Positions 34,607 to 43,526 of a stretch of DNA of 64,000 bases are shown piece by piece; the first letter of the stretch is position 1; every line of letters starts with the position of its first letter. The notes beneath the pieces are model-generated. The model was not told the DNA's origin. It did no database searches and saw nothing but the letters and a program-made list of their open reading frames with translations. The stretch covers positions 1,364,001-1,428,000 of the forward strand of contig NZ_JAOQOK010000001.1 in the NCBI RefSeq assembly GCF_025961835.1, read 5' to 3'. This DNA is from Sphingobium sp. B2D3C (GTDB lineage: Bacteria; Pseudomonadota; Alphaproteobacteria; Sphingomonadales; Sphingomonadaceae). The translations under genes were made by a program, and so were the position numbers.

Positions 34607-37599
34607 AAGCGTTTGCCGACCTGGATCTGCATCACACGGCCCAGCGCGCTGCCATAAGTCGGGTCGAAGCGGATCGCGCTGCCGGCAAGGCCTGCCTGAT
34701 TGACGACCAGTGGCGGATCCTTGTCGAAGACGTTCTGCATGCTGAGGACGATGCTGAAATTGTCCGTCAGCCATGAGCCGCCCCGGTCGCCGGTGTCGAA
34801 GCCGATGGTCAGGTCGAACGTCGTGTAGGAGCCAATCTTGGCATAGGACGGGTCGACGCCGACTGGTAGTTGTGCCTGATCGATCTCATAGGAATTGCGG
34901 AAGTTGACGAAGGTGCTGGCGAACAGATCGCCCATCCCGATATCGCGCCGCCAACCAAGCTGGCCGCGCGCCTGGAAGGTGAGCGGGAAGCCGAGCTGGT
35001 TCACTTCCTGCACGAGCTCAGCGCCGGGCAGCGGGGACACTTTCCAGCTCATCGTGTATGAGGCAACCGCACCGAGGTTGAACCGGCCCATGCTGCTATC
35101 GAAGGCGTAATCGATGTTGAAATCGATGCCCCGGCCGACCGTCTTGCCCGCGTTGATCCGGCGGCCGCTCACCAGCGCGAACACATTGCCCGGCGCCGTC
35201 GGCGGACCGAACAGACCGCCCCGCTCCCCGCCTGTGTTGTAGCAGCTGATCATCGCATCGTAGACCGCCTGCGTGGTCACATTCTTCCCGAAGGCTGCGG
35301 CGCAGGAAGGGTTTGCCTGATTGATGGTCGGGAAATCGCCAAAGAAGGCAGTCGGGTTGTTCGCGGCCAGTGTCGGGAAATAGGCCGGGTTGTAGATGAT
35401 CTGCGAGTTGTAGATCTGCTGGTTGATCGCCGGCACGCTGCCGACGTTGAAGGCCGGCGTGGTGATCTGGCCCTCATAGCTCAGCCACCAATATTTGGCG
35501 GACATGGTGAGGCCCGGCAGCGAGGGCGGTGTCCAGTCGACGCCGATGGCATAGGTCTCGGAGGTCTCGGGCGCGAGATCGCGATTGGCGCCGCCGATCG
35601 ACTGATAGATCGCGCCCATCGGCACGCCCTGGCACGCTGCGCAGATCGCCGGCGAGAGCTGGTTGCCCGCCGTCACCAGCGGGATAACGCCGGTCTGCGA
35701 GAAGGGATCATTATCGGCAAGGCCCGGTGCACGGAAGGACGTGCCCCAGCTGCCGAAAATCTTGAGGCCGCGCGTCGGCCAGAAGTTGAAGCCCAGACGC
35801 GGATTGGTCGTGGTGCCGGCGTCGCTATAATCATCGTAGCGGATCGAGCCATTGAGCTCGAGCTTGTAGATGAGGCCGCTCCCCGCATCCGGGCTCACGA
35901 CCGGCACGAACAATTCGCCGAACACCGAAGAGACGCTGCGCGGATTGAAGTTGTTGCCGCCGAAATTATTCTCGTTGAGCAGCGAGCCTTCATAGCGCTC
36001 GACACCCACGGCCAGCTTCACCTGTCCGGCCGGGAGAGAGAAGAGCGGGCCGTCCGCGGTCGCCGAATAGACCTGCATGTCATATTTGGTCCGGTTGATG
36101 AGCGAGGTGCCGCGCGCGTTGATGGAATCGGCCGTCGCCTGATCGGTGCACTGGAAGGCGGTGGGATCGCAGAAGAAGTTGAACGTCGCGAAGACCGGCG
36201 CCGGCGCGCCGCCCGTCTGCGTGGTGGTCGAGGGCGCATCATGCGTGCCGGCGAAGGCCGACAGGGTTACCGACCAGTCATAGGGCAGCTTGATGTCGAC
36301 ACCGCCGCCATAGGTCCAGGTTTCGGTTTTGCCGAAGCGGCGTGGCGACCCGATGTCGTAGACGGTGCTGTAGGCCACGGAGAGCGCGCCCGTCGCGCAG
36401 GCGGCGAGGAGGTTGGCGGGACCGGTGACGACGCCGCCCGCATAATGGCTGGGGTTGCACGGGCTGAACGGATTGCTGTTGGGAATGCGCGGCAACTGGC
36501 CAAGATTGGTGACGCGGTTGCTGGTCGACGAGTTGGGACCGTTAATGGTGAAGTCGCGCCGTACATAGAGCGCGTCCGCGAACACACGGAGCCAATCGGT
36601 AACATTCTGCTCGAAGTTCATCGCAAAGCGGTCTGCCTCAACCTGCGGAATAACCTCGATGCCACTCCAGGTATTGAAATAGTTGGGCGTGGATTTGAGA
36701 TCTGCGAGAGTCAGCTTCGACCCGTCCTGACCCGCCGGGATGCCGTAATAGATGCCGTTGATGACGACATTGCCCGGCGCCGAGTAAAGCGATGAGGGCG
36801 CCCCGCCATAAGGCGAGAGATCGTCATTATAGAGATCCGGGCGTGCCGAGGCCGCGAAGGCGGTCTGATAGGAGTGCTGGTAGGAGAGGATAATGCCGCC
36901 CTCACCCACGCTGCCCTCGCCCCAGCGCACCCCGCCGATGCCGGTCACATACCAGCCATCCTGACCGTCATTCTTGCGATAGCCGCCGTGGACTTCAAGC
37001 GTGTCCTCCGGCCGTCGCAGGATATAGTTGACCGTCCCCGCGATCGCGTCCGCGCCGTAGAGGGCCGAGCCGCCGTCCTGCACCACGTCGATCCGCTGGA
37101 TCATCTGCGCGGGGTAATTATCCCCGTCGAACGAGTTCATGTTGCCGCCTTCATACGGCACGCGGTGCCCGTTCACGAGGCTGAGCGTCGCGCCAACGCC
37201 AAGGCCGCGGACATTGGGCGACTTGTTGAAGTTGAAGGAGTTGATCGTGTTCGCCTGCTGCGCCTGCCCACCCGCATAATTGTCGCCGCCGCCCAGACGC
37301 AGGATGGAGGGCACCGTGCCCAGAATGTCGGCAGTGCTGGAGAGGCCTGTTGCCCTGATCTCCTCTTTGCCCAGCTGGACGAGCGCCGTGCCGACCGGTG
37401 CTTCGCCGCCGATGCGGGTGCCGGTGACGATGATTGCGCGCTCATTATCGCCATTGCTATCCTGAGCGCCGACATCCGCGCTCGCTGAGCCAGCTTGCGC
37501 GCTGGCCGGCTGGGCCAGCCCCAGCATCGAGGCGCTGCTGAGCAGCAGAAGCGCGAATTGCGCGCGCGACGTGAATGAAAGACGATGGCCTGCAGTCAT
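34603..37599 (-). CDS. TonB-dependent receptor
   Basis: About 998 residues: signal peptide to about residue 35 (ASAQA), a TonB-box-like AIIVTGTRI, a plug domain (LGTVPSILRLGG, LYGADAIAGTVNYILRRPEDT) and a large beta barrel ending in VMQIQVGKRF with C-terminal Phe. It imports a ligand at the outer membrane using TonB-ExbBD energy. The CACTATTTT element lies 136 nt upstream. The downstream lipoprotein (overlap) and MFS gene are in the same operon. The ligand is not iron-specific by any visible neighbour; catabolic substrate uptake is more likely. Confidence 0.95.
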   Translation of the reverse strand: MTAGHRLSFTSRAQFALLLLSSASMLGLAQPASAQAGSASADVGAQDSNGDNERAIIVTGTRIGGEAPVGTALVQLGKEEIRATGLSSTADILGTVPSILRLGGGDNYAGGQAQQANTINSFNFNKSPNVRGLGVGATLSLVNGHRVPYEGGNMNSFDGDNYPAQMIQRIDVVQDGGSALYGADAIAGTVNYILRRPEDTLEVHGGYRKNDGQDGWYVTGIGGVRWGEGSVGEGGIILSYQHSYQTAFAASARPDLYNDDLSPYGGAPSSLYSAPGNVVINGIYYGIPAGQDGSKLTLADLKSTPNYFNTWSGIEVIPQVEADRFAMNFEQNVTDWLRVFADALYVRRDFTINGPNSSTSNRVTNLGQLPRIPNSNPFSPCNPSHYAGGVVTGPANLLAACATGALSVAYSTVYDIGSPRRFGKTETWTYGGGVDIKLPYDWSVTLSAFAGTHDAPSTTTQTGGAPAPVFATFNFFCDPTAFQCTDQATADSINARGTSLINRTKYDMQVYSATADGPLFSLPAGQVKLAVGVERYEGSLLNENNFGGNNFNPRSVSSVFGELFVPVVSPDAGSGLIYKLELNGSIRYDDYSDAGTTTNPRLGFNFWPTRGLKIFGSWGTSFRAPGLADNDPFSQTGVIPLVTAGNQLSPAICAACQGVPMGAIYQSIGGANRDLAPETSETYAIGVDWTPPSLPGLTMSAKYWWLSYEGQITTPAFNVGSVPAINQQIYNSQIIYNPAYFPTLAANNPTAFFGDFPTINQANPSCAAAFGKNVTTQAVYDAMISCYNTGGERGGLFGPPTAPGNVFALVSGRRINAGKTVGRGIDFNIDYAFDSSMGRFNLGAVASYTMSWKVSPLPGAELVQEVNQLGFPLTFQARGQLGWRRDIGMGDLFASTFVNFRNSYEIDQAQLPVGVDPSYAKIGSYTTFDLTIGFDTGDRGGSWLTDNFSIVLSMQNVFDKDPPLVVNQAGLAGSAIRFDPTYGSALGRVMQIQVGKRF

Positions 37600-37735
37600 G
37601 TTCACCCTCCCGGCCTTGCGGCTGTTTCGGGATGCACGATCGGGTACTGCGCCGCATTGCTCGCGTGTCGCAGACGAGGTCCGGTCGATGACATCCTCTC
37701 TTGTCCACCTGCCTTTGGGCGAAGCACGCGGGACG

Positions 37736-37744
37736 AAAATAGTG
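37736..37744 (-). promoter_or_regulatory. Island regulatory element, copy 4 (CACTATTTT)
   Basis: Minus-strand CACTATTTT preceded by AATTCACAG, 136 nt before the TonB receptor start. It lies in the 334-bp divergent spacer 37600-37933, which holds no gene and whose only other clear feature is copy 5, facing the other way. Confidence 0.55.
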
Positions 37745-37820
37745 CTGTGAATTGGTTGCGGTCCCAAAGCATCATGAAAGCAGCCTGACGACAGGCATGA
37801 AGCGGTCCCGCAAAAGAACA

Positions 37821-37829
37821 CACTATTTT
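37821..37829 (+). promoter_or_regulatory. Island regulatory element, copy 5 (CACTATTTT)
   Basis: Plus-strand CACTATTTT preceded by AAAGAACA, 104 nt before the TauD/TfdA gene and pointing to it. Copies 4 and 5 are divergent, 76 bp apart, so the receptor operon and the dioxygenase would be switched together. Its upstream half diverges most from the consensus. Confidence 0.5.
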
Positions 37830-37933
37830 GAGGGCCAGCGCTCATGTCAGATCGAGGAAGAATGGCTTCGTGCGCAGGCAGCACCTGCACGCGCCGGGCT
37901 GAGAAAAGAGTGGGATGAGGATTGAGCGGAGCG

Positions 37934-38809
37934 ATGAAGATCAACCAACTGCACCCCCGGTTCGTGGCCGAGATCACCGATCTGGATACCTCCGGCCCCC
38001 TCCCGCCCGAAACCGTCGAATTCTTCGAGGCAGCGATGGCGGAATATGCCGTCTGCGTGATCCGCAATGCCAGCCTGTCGGACGAGGATCATATCGCCTT
38101 CGCCCGGTCCTTCGGGCCGCTGGAACTGGCACCGCCCGGGCGCAAGCGGATCGCGCCGGAGCTTTACGACATCAGCAATCTTACCGCCGAGGGCGAGATC
38201 ATCCAGCCCAAGCCGGATGGCGCCCAACCGGCCGATTTCGAGCTGTTCCATACCGACAGCCCGTTCAATTCCTGGCCCACGAAATGGTCGATGTTGCTGG
38301 CCTATGTGACGCCGCCGGAGGGTGCCGATACGGAGTTCATCGACACCCGCGCCGTCTATGACGATCTGCCGGCGGACATGAAGGCAAAGGTCGCCGACCT
38401 TAAGGTCGACCACGACCTCTTCCGCGCGCTGCAGCTAAACGGCGTCAAATTCGAGGATGAGGAGATGCGCAAAAATTATCCGCGCATGGCTCATCCACTG
38501 GTCCGCACCTCGGCCAATGGCCGCAAGGCGTTGTACATGGGCTGGCACGGCGTGGGCATCGAAGGGTGGCCGGAAGACGAGGCCCGCACCTTCCTGGACG
38601 AGCTCTACCGCTTCGCCACGCAGGAGCGCTATGTCTACGCGCATAAATGGCGGCCGGGCGACATGGTTGTATGGGACAATCGCTGCACGATGCACAGCGC
38701 GACGTCATTCGAGCGCTATCGCTACAAGCGTGACATGCGCCGCGCGACGATCAACGAATATGGCCCGGAGGTCTCGGCGATCGAGGCCAACAGGCGCGCG
38801 CCGGACTGA
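37934..38809 (+). CDS. TauD/TfdA family 2-oxoglutarate dioxygenase
   Basis: About 291 residues of the TauD/TfdA fold. Iron ligands: HTDSPFN (His-x-Asp) and MHSATSFERYRYKRDMRR, with the distal His and the Arg that binds 2-oxoglutarate. Family members hydroxylate next to a heteroatom, releasing sulfite, phenol or amine plus a carbonyl compound (glyoxylate in the case of TfdA). Start at ATG 37934 (MKINQLHPRFVAEI), favoured over the TTG at 37922. It has its own CACTATTTT element and closes the island; tag converges 23 bp after it. Confidence 0.93.
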   Translation: MKINQLHPRFVAEITDLDTSGPLPPETVEFFEAAMAEYAVCVIRNASLSDEDHIAFARSFGPLELAPPGRKRIAPELYDISNLTAEGEIIQPKPDGAQPADFELFHTDSPFNSWPTKWSMLLAYVTPPEGADTEFIDTRAVYDDLPADMKAKVADLKVDHDLFRALQLNGVKFEDEEMRKNYPRMAHPLVRTSANGRKALYMGWHGVGIEGWPEDEARTFLDELYRFATQERYVYAHKWRPGDMVVWDNRCTMHSATSFERYRYKRDMRRATINEYGPEVSAIEANRRAPD

Positions 38810-38832
38810 TCGCCCCGGCCCCGCACGGCCCG

Positions 38833-39435
38833 TCAGCCCTGCGGGGGTTGGAACCCGGCGCGAGCCTTGGCAACCCGCGCCCGGATCGCGCAGCCTTCGG
38901 CATGGTCGTTGATCAGCCCCATGGCCTGCATGAAGGCATGGACCGTGGTCGGGCCAACGAATTTCCAGCCGCGCTTCTTGAGGTCCTTGGACATGGCGAT
39001 GGATGCGGGGGACGTCGAGGCGAGATGTGGAACCTCGTCTCGGTGTTCGAAGCTCCAGACATAGGCTGCGAAGGAGCCGCTTTCGCGCACGAGATCCTGC
39101 ACGCGCTGCGCGTTATTGATCACCGCGTCGATCTTGCCGCGGTGGCGGACGATGCCGGCATCCTGCAGCAGGCGCTCGACATCCGTCTCATCAAAGGCCG
39201 CGACGCGATGAAAATCGAAGCCGTGAAACGCGGCCCGAAAATTCTCGCGCTTGGTCAGGATCGTGCGCCAGCTCAGCCCCGACTGGAAGCCTTCAAGGCT
39301 CAGCTTCTCGAACAGCCGCCGATCGTCGGACACGGGATAGCCCCATTCATCGTCATGATAGGCGATGTAATCTTCCGATGCCGCGCACCAGCCACAACGG
39401 GCCACGCCATCGGATGCCGCAAAAAGCCCCGCCAT
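38833..39435 (-). CDS. tag: DNA-3-methyladenine glycosylase I
   Basis: About 200 residues. N-terminus RCGWCAASEDYIAYHDDEWGYPV carries the Cys and His ligands of the Tag zinc snap; KLSLEGFQSGLSWRTILTKRENF is the helix-hairpin region; a C-terminal HAFMQAMGLINDHAEGC supplies the remaining His and Cys. It excises 3-methyladenine from alkylated DNA. Start at 39435 gives the normal family N-terminus; the frame is open further but without similarity. Unrelated to the catabolic island, marking its right edge. Confidence 0.96.
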   Translation of the reverse strand: MAGLFAASDGVARCGWCAASEDYIAYHDDEWGYPVSDDRRLFEKLSLEGFQSGLSWRTILTKRENFRAAFHGFDFHRVAAFDETDVERLLQDAGIVRHRGKIDAVINNAQRVQDLVRESGSFAAYVWSFEHRDEVPHLASTSPASIAMSKDLKKRGWKFVGPTTVHAFMQAMGLINDHAEGCAIRARVAKARAGFQPPQG

Positions 39436-39542
39436 GTTCCTTCCCCCATCATCCGAGCGGACCGCGCGGCGCCAGTGCGCCGACAAGCTGTGATCTAGCC
39501 TGCCGCCGTCCCTGACGCCAGCGCCGGCTCGAGGCTCCGCCC

Positions 39543-40181
39543 TTATCTGTCGGCAGCGATGTTGGTGCGCCAATGTTCGGAGAGAGCCGGGATATCGCCG
39601 CTGGTCAGGATGGGCATGGCGCGTTGCAAGTCGTCATCGCTCCAGTCCCACCAGCACAGCTCAAGCAGGCGGGCGACCTCCGCATCGGCGAAGCGCTGCC
39701 GGATCAGCTTGGCGGGGTTGCCGCCAACGATGGCATAGGGGGCGACGTCCTTCGTCACGACGCTGCGCGTGCCGATGATCGCGCCATGCCCGATGGTGAT
39801 GCCGGGCAGGATCACCGCTTCCGACCCGATCCACACGTCATGACCGATGACCGTATCGCCTGCCGGCCGATAGCCATTGTCCGCACCGGCAAATGCCGGC
39901 ACGTCCGGCATCCAGAAGAAGGGGAAGCTGCTGATCCAGTCGCTGCGATGGCCCTGATTGCCCGCCATGATGAAGGACGCGCCTGATCCGATGGAGCAGA
40001 ACGAGCCGATGATGAGCTTGTCCGCGCCTTCATCGGGCAACAGGAAGCGGGCGCAATCGTGGAAACCATGGCCATGATAATAGCCGGAATAATAGCTGTA
40101 GCGTCCCGCGCGGATGTTCGGATGCGCAACAAGACGATCGAGCGTGATGCCCTTGAAGGGGCTTTCAAATATATTTTGCAT
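39543..40181 (-). CDS. CatB-related (xenobiotic) O-acetyltransferase
   Basis: About 212 residues with the left-handed beta-helix of hexapeptide acetyltransferases. Near residue 75-95 [19 protein letters not shown] carries the catalytic His of the CatB/Vat type; the repeats [29 protein letters not shown] and [12 protein letters not shown] follow. Homologues acetylate chloramphenicol or streptogramin A, but many chromosomal ones have unknown acceptors. The 227-bp spacer at 40182-40407 behind it has no recognisable gene. Antibiotic resistance is possible but not shown. Confidence 0.9.
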   Translation of the reverse strand: MQNIFESPFKGITLDRLVAHPNIRAGRYSYYSGYYHGHGFHDCARFLLPDEGADKLIIGSFCSIGSGASFIMAGNQGHRSDWISSFPFFWMPDVPAFAGADNGYRPAGDTVIGHDVWIGSEAVILPGITIGHGAIIGTRSVVTKDVAPYAIVGGNPAKLIRQRFADAEVARLLELCWWDWSDDDLQRAMPILTSGDIPALSEHWRTNIAADR

Positions 40182-40407
40182 GGTTGGTCTGGCCTGAAGA
40201 TTTGATCGCCAGCTTCGAGGGCCTGAGACGGCCGCTGGCGCAAGACAACGCGCTCGGGCAATCACTGGATCGCCCGCCTTCAGCTTCTCACGTCAATGAC
40301 GCGGAAGCACGATGCAGATGGTACACGGTGCTATCTTCATCCCGCGATGATGACGCAAATGCTTCAGAATACCAAGTGAGGCGATGTATTCGCCCTCCCG
40401 CAACAGA

Positions 40408-40620
40408 CTATTGCTGCTCGGGATAATCCTCTGGCTTGACCGAGCCGACCATCGGGCGGTCTTCCACCTTCTCCTGGGACTGACCACCGCCGGTGCGATT
40501 GTCATTCTCGGCAGCGTCCGGCCGGGCGTCGCCCATGGGGCCATGGGGCATCTCGGTTGGATTGCCCTTCTCGCCCTTGTCCTTGGGAGGATTGGCCTTC
40601 GCCTCGCGATCCTTATCCAT
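40408..40620 (-). CDS. Small hydrophilic disordered protein
   Basis: 70 residues, almost entirely charged and small residues (MDKDREAKANPPKDKGEKGN; later VEDRPMVGSVKPEDYPEQQ), no hydrophobic core, so probably intrinsically unstructured. No family recognised. The start at 40620 overlaps the end of the DUF3175 gene by 8 bp, so it is the last gene of the catalase operon. Similar low-complexity proteins are common in general stress regulons. I consider it real because of the overlap and direction. Confidence 0.55.
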   Translation of the reverse strand: MDKDREAKANPPKDKGEKGNPTEMPHGPMGDARPDAAENDNRTGGGQSQEKVEDRPMVGSVKPEDYPEQQ

Positions 40621-40921
40621 GAGCCTTCTCCTTTCCAGCAGTCTTTGGCTCCTTGCCAAAAGCCTCGCGCAGCTCATCCTTGGCTTTCTCAAGGATCTGG
40701 CGTTGCTCCTTGCCGAGATTGTCGCCGGCGCGGTTGATGTAAAAGGTGAGCATGCTCATCGCAGACTGGAGCGCGGTGCCCTTGCGCCGCTTGCTATGCT
40801 CCGCCGAGCGCTTGAGCGAGGCTGCGATCTTCGCCGGATCGTCCTGCTTGAAGACGCCCTCATCCAGATCGAGCGCGTCCGAATGTTCGGTCACATCCTG
40901 AGACCATTTCTTGTCGGCCAT
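40613..40921 (-). CDS. DUF3175 family protein
   Basis: A 102-residue protein with the DUF3175 opening KKWSQDVTEHSDALDLDEGVFKQ, then PAKIAASLKRSAEHSKRRKG and SAMSMLTFYINRAGDNL. The family is small, basic and of unknown function, frequent near stress genes in alphaproteobacteria. The last ~25 residues are Lys-rich. It lies 3 bp after the SDR gene and overlaps the following small gene, inside the catalase operon. Confidence 0.85.
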   Translation of the reverse strand: MADKKWSQDVTEHSDALDLDEGVFKQDDPAKIAASLKRSAEHSKRRKGTALQSAMSMLTFYINRAGDNLGKEQRQILEKAKDELREAFGKEPKTAGKEKAHG

Positions 40922-40924
40922 GGC

Positions 40925-41707
40925 TCAGTCCTTTCCGCTGCCGGGCTCAGCCAGCTTGCGATGCTGTTCGGCAAGAATGGCCTGCGGGACGACGCCCGCG
41001 GCGGCGACCTGCAGCTTGTTGGAGAGGCCCGAGACGATATGCCCCTTGCCATCCAGCAGCGCCTTCCAGCCATCGCGTGCGACTTTGGCGGGATCGGCCT
41101 TGTCCTGCTGGCCGACCTGCGTATCCAGCAGACCGGCGCGCTCGAAGAACTCGGTGTCCGTGGGGCCGGGCATCAATGTGGTGAGGGTAACGCCCTCGGC
41201 CTCCTTGATCTCGTTGCGCAGCGCTTCGGTGAAATTGTCGATGAACGCCTTGGTCGCGTTGTACACGGCATTGAAGGTGCCCGGGATGTAGCCCGCGATG
41301 GAGCCGGTGACGAGAATCTTGCCGTCATTGCGCGCGACCATGTCGGCCAGCACCTTCTGCAGAAGATAGACGGTGCCGGTGACATTGGTGTCGACAGACC
41401 GTCGCCACATGGCGACATCCTGCTCCAGAAAGGGTCCGCCCGTGCCGACCCCGGCATTGGCGCAAAGCACGTCGATCCTCCGGCCTTCCGCTGCGGCCAG
41501 AAGCCGGTCCACCCCTTCCAGCGTTGAGAGATCGGCCTCCAGCGATCGCACGTCGCCGCCATGGCGCCTGAAGTCCTGCGCGGCCGCGTCGATCAGCGGC
41601 TCGTCAGCGACGACGAGCAGGTCATAGCCATCCTGCGCGATGAGATGGGCGAGTTCGAAACCGATGCCGGTAGACGCGCCCGTGACGATTGCGAATTTCT
41701 CGCCCAT
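40925..41707 (-). CDS. SDR family NAD(P)-dependent oxidoreductase
   Basis: A 260-residue classical short-chain dehydrogenase: cofactor motif TGASTGIG at residues 10-17, CANAG (NNAG-like), catalytic Ser in VTGSIAGYIPG and YNATK with Tyr and Lys. The N-terminal region LIAQDGYDLLVVADEPLIDAAAQDFR suggests NADP or NAD by an acidic residue that I cannot settle. Substrate unknown. It sits 11 bp after the DUF4142 gene and 3 bp before DUF3175 in the catalase operon. Confidence 0.9.
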   Translation of the reverse strand: MGEKFAIVTGASTGIGFELAHLIAQDGYDLLVVADEPLIDAAAQDFRRHGGDVRSLEADLSTLEGVDRLLAAAEGRRIDVLCANAGVGTGGPFLEQDVAMWRRSVDTNVTGTVYLLQKVLADMVARNDGKILVTGSIAGYIPGTFNAVYNATKAFIDNFTEALRNEIKEAEGVTLTTLMPGPTDTEFFERAGLLDTQVGQQDKADPAKVARDGWKALLDGKGHIVSGLSNKLQVAAAGVVPQAILAEQHRKLAEPGSGKD

Positions 41708-41718
41708 CCCATGCCTCC

Positions 41719-42318
41719 TTATGCGCCCGGCATCTTTGCCAGCATGTCGATATGCTTCTGGACGACCGGAGCGATCTCGCCCGCAGCAGCCTTGAGCGCC
41801 GGCGTGTCGCCGTTGGCGGCGTAACCCTGATGGAGCGCAAGCGCCGCTGCATGGGCTTCGCGTTGGGCCGTCAGATAAGCCGTGGTGGCGGCAGTGCCCT
41901 CTGCAGCCTTGATGGCATCCAGCTTGGCTTGCTGGTTGGCGTCGAGCGCCGGCGGCGTGACGGTCAGGCCAGCCTTTTCAGCCGCTGCCTTGAGCTTGGC
42001 GGTGGATTGCCCATGCGCATCGACCATCATGTTTGCGAAATCGGCAACCGGCTTGTCCGGATTTTTCGCGAGGATGGCGCGGGACGATTCGATCTCGAAC
42101 AGGTCGCCGGCGCCTGCCTTGGCCAGATAGCCCGTCGCGTCGGTCGGCGTGGCGGACATCTCGCCCGGCGGCGGCGCGCCCACGGACATGTTCGTGGCAT
42201 TGCCCGTCATGGCCATGTCGTTGTTGGTCATGGCTGTATCATTCGCCGGTGCGCCGCCCTGGCTGCACCCAGCCAATACACAGGCCGCCAACGGTATCGC
42301 ATAATAGAGTTTCATCAT
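41719..42318 (-). CDS. DUF4142 lipoprotein
   Basis: About 199 residues. Signal peptide with lipobox (ACVLAGC), so probably lipid-anchored, then a Met/Asn/Thr-rich linker (NDTAMTNNDMAMTGNATNMS) and a four-helix DUF4142 domain (GDLFEIESSRAIL, FANMMVDAHGQSTAKLKAAAE, HAAALALHQGYA). DUF4142 is a ferritin-like bundle of unknown function, often near stress genes. Tandem ATGATG at 42318 follows AAGGAGA. It lies 17 bp after the alcohol dehydrogenase stop. Confidence 0.88.
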   Translation of the reverse strand: MMKLYYAIPLAACVLAGCSQGGAPANDTAMTNNDMAMTGNATNMSVGAPPPGEMSATPTDATGYLAKAGAGDLFEIESSRAILAKNPDKPVADFANMMVDAHGQSTAKLKAAAEKAGLTVTPPALDANQQAKLDAIKAAEGTAATTAYLTAQREAHAAALALHQGYAANGDTPALKAAAGEIAPVVQKHIDMLAKMPGA

Positions 42319-42335
42319 CCGTCTCCTTGCATGAG

Positions 42336-43526
42336 TCATGCGGCGACCCGGTCGAGCCCCGGTTTCAGCACCACCTTGGTCACTTCGTTCTGTTGATCGT
42401 GGAACATCTTATAGCCCTGCGGGGCTTCGCTCAGCGGCATGCGGTGGCTGATGAGGAAGGTGGTATCGATCTTCCCCTCCATGATCGCATTCAACAGGCC
42501 CGGCAGATAATGCTGCACATGGGTCTGACCGGTTTTGAGCGTCAGCCCCTTCTCCATGAAGGCGCCGAGCGGAAACTTGTCGACGAAGCCGCCATAGACC
42601 GCCGGCATCGACACGCGGCCACCCTTGCGGCAGGCAATGATCGCCTGGCGGATCGAATGGGTGCGGTCGGTGCCTGTAAAGGTGGAGACCTTGATCTGGT
42701 CCCAGACATTGTCGGCGAAAAGACCGTGCGCCTCCAGGCCGACCGCGTCGATACAGGCGTCGGGGCCAATGCCGCCGGTCATCTCCATCAGCGCCTCGTA
42801 GGTCTTGCTCTCCTCGAAGTTGATGGTTTCTGCGCCAAACTTTGCCACCAGCTCAAGGCGGCGGGGGAAATGATCGATTGCGATCACCCGCTCGGCGCCC
42901 ATCAGGAAAGCCGCCTGCACGCAGAATAGTCCGACCGGCCCGCATCCCCAGACAGCGACCGTATCGCCGGGCTCGATCTGCGCGAACTCCGCGGCCTGCC
43001 AGCCTGTCGGCAGAATGTCGGACAGGAACAGCACCTTGTCGTCGTCGATCCCATCGGGAATGACGATCGGGCCAACGTCGCTGAATGGCACGCGGACATA
43101 TTCCGCCTGCCCGCCGGCATAGCCGCCTGTCATGTGGCTATAGCCGAACAGCCCGCTCATCGGCTGACCGTAGAGCGTCTGTGCGATGTCCTGATTGTCG
43201 GCCGGGTTGGAATTGTCGCAGGCGGAATATTGGTGCTTGCCGCAATGGTAGCAGCTCCCGCAGGCAACGGTGAACGGCACGACCACCCGCTGCCCTTTTT
43301 GGAGCGTCGAGCCGGGTCCGGTCTCGACCACCTCGCCCATGAACTCATGGCCGAGAATGTCGCCGGACTTCATCGTGGGAATGTAGCCATCGTAGAGGTG
43401 CAGGTCCGAGCCGCAGATTGCGGTGGATGTGACTTTGATGATCGCATCGCGCGGATTGATGATTTCGGGATCGTCCACGGTGTCCACGCGGACGTCATGC
43501 TTGCCGTGCCAGGTGAGCGCGCGCAT
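42336..43526 (-). CDS. Zinc-dependent alcohol dehydrogenase
   Basis: About 396 residues of the medium-chain dehydrogenase family. Catalytic zinc region [11 protein letters not shown] and GHEFMGEV; structural zinc lobe [16 protein letters not shown]; Rossmann [14 protein letters not shown]. The sequence is closest in style to glutathione-independent formaldehyde dehydrogenase-like enzymes common in stress operons. The ATG at 43526 shares one base with the stop of the SRPBCC gene (TGATG). Substrate uncertain. Confidence 0.93.
   Translation of the reverse strand: MRALTWHGKHDVRVDTVDDPEIINPRDAIIKVTSTAICGSDLHLYDGYIPTMKSGDILGHEFMGEVVETGPGSTLQKGQRVVVPFTVACGSCYHCGKHQYSACDNSNPADNQDIAQTLYGQPMSGLFGYSHMTGGYAGGQAEYVRVPFSDVGPIVIPDGIDDDKVLFLSDILPTGWQAAEFAQIEPGDTVAVWGCGPVGLFCVQAAFLMGAERVIAIDHFPRRLELVAKFGAETINFEESKTYEALMEMTGGIGPDACIDAVGLEAHGLFADNVWDQIKVSTFTGTDRTHSIRQAIIACRKGGRVSMPAVYGGFVDKFPLGAFMEKGLTLKTGQTHVQHYLPGLLNAIMEGKIDTTFLISHRMPLSEAPQGYKMFHDQQNEVTKVVLKPGLDRVAA

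Noticed and set aside
32732..34657. 641-codon plus-strand frame opposite the MFS/lipoprotein genes
   Set aside because: Spans two well supported minus-strand genes and has no motif of its own.
25670..37829. CACTATTTT read as ordinary sigma70 -10 boxes
   Set aside because: No -35-like hexamer lies 16-18 bp upstream in any copy, and the conserved part extends beyond a -10 hexamer.
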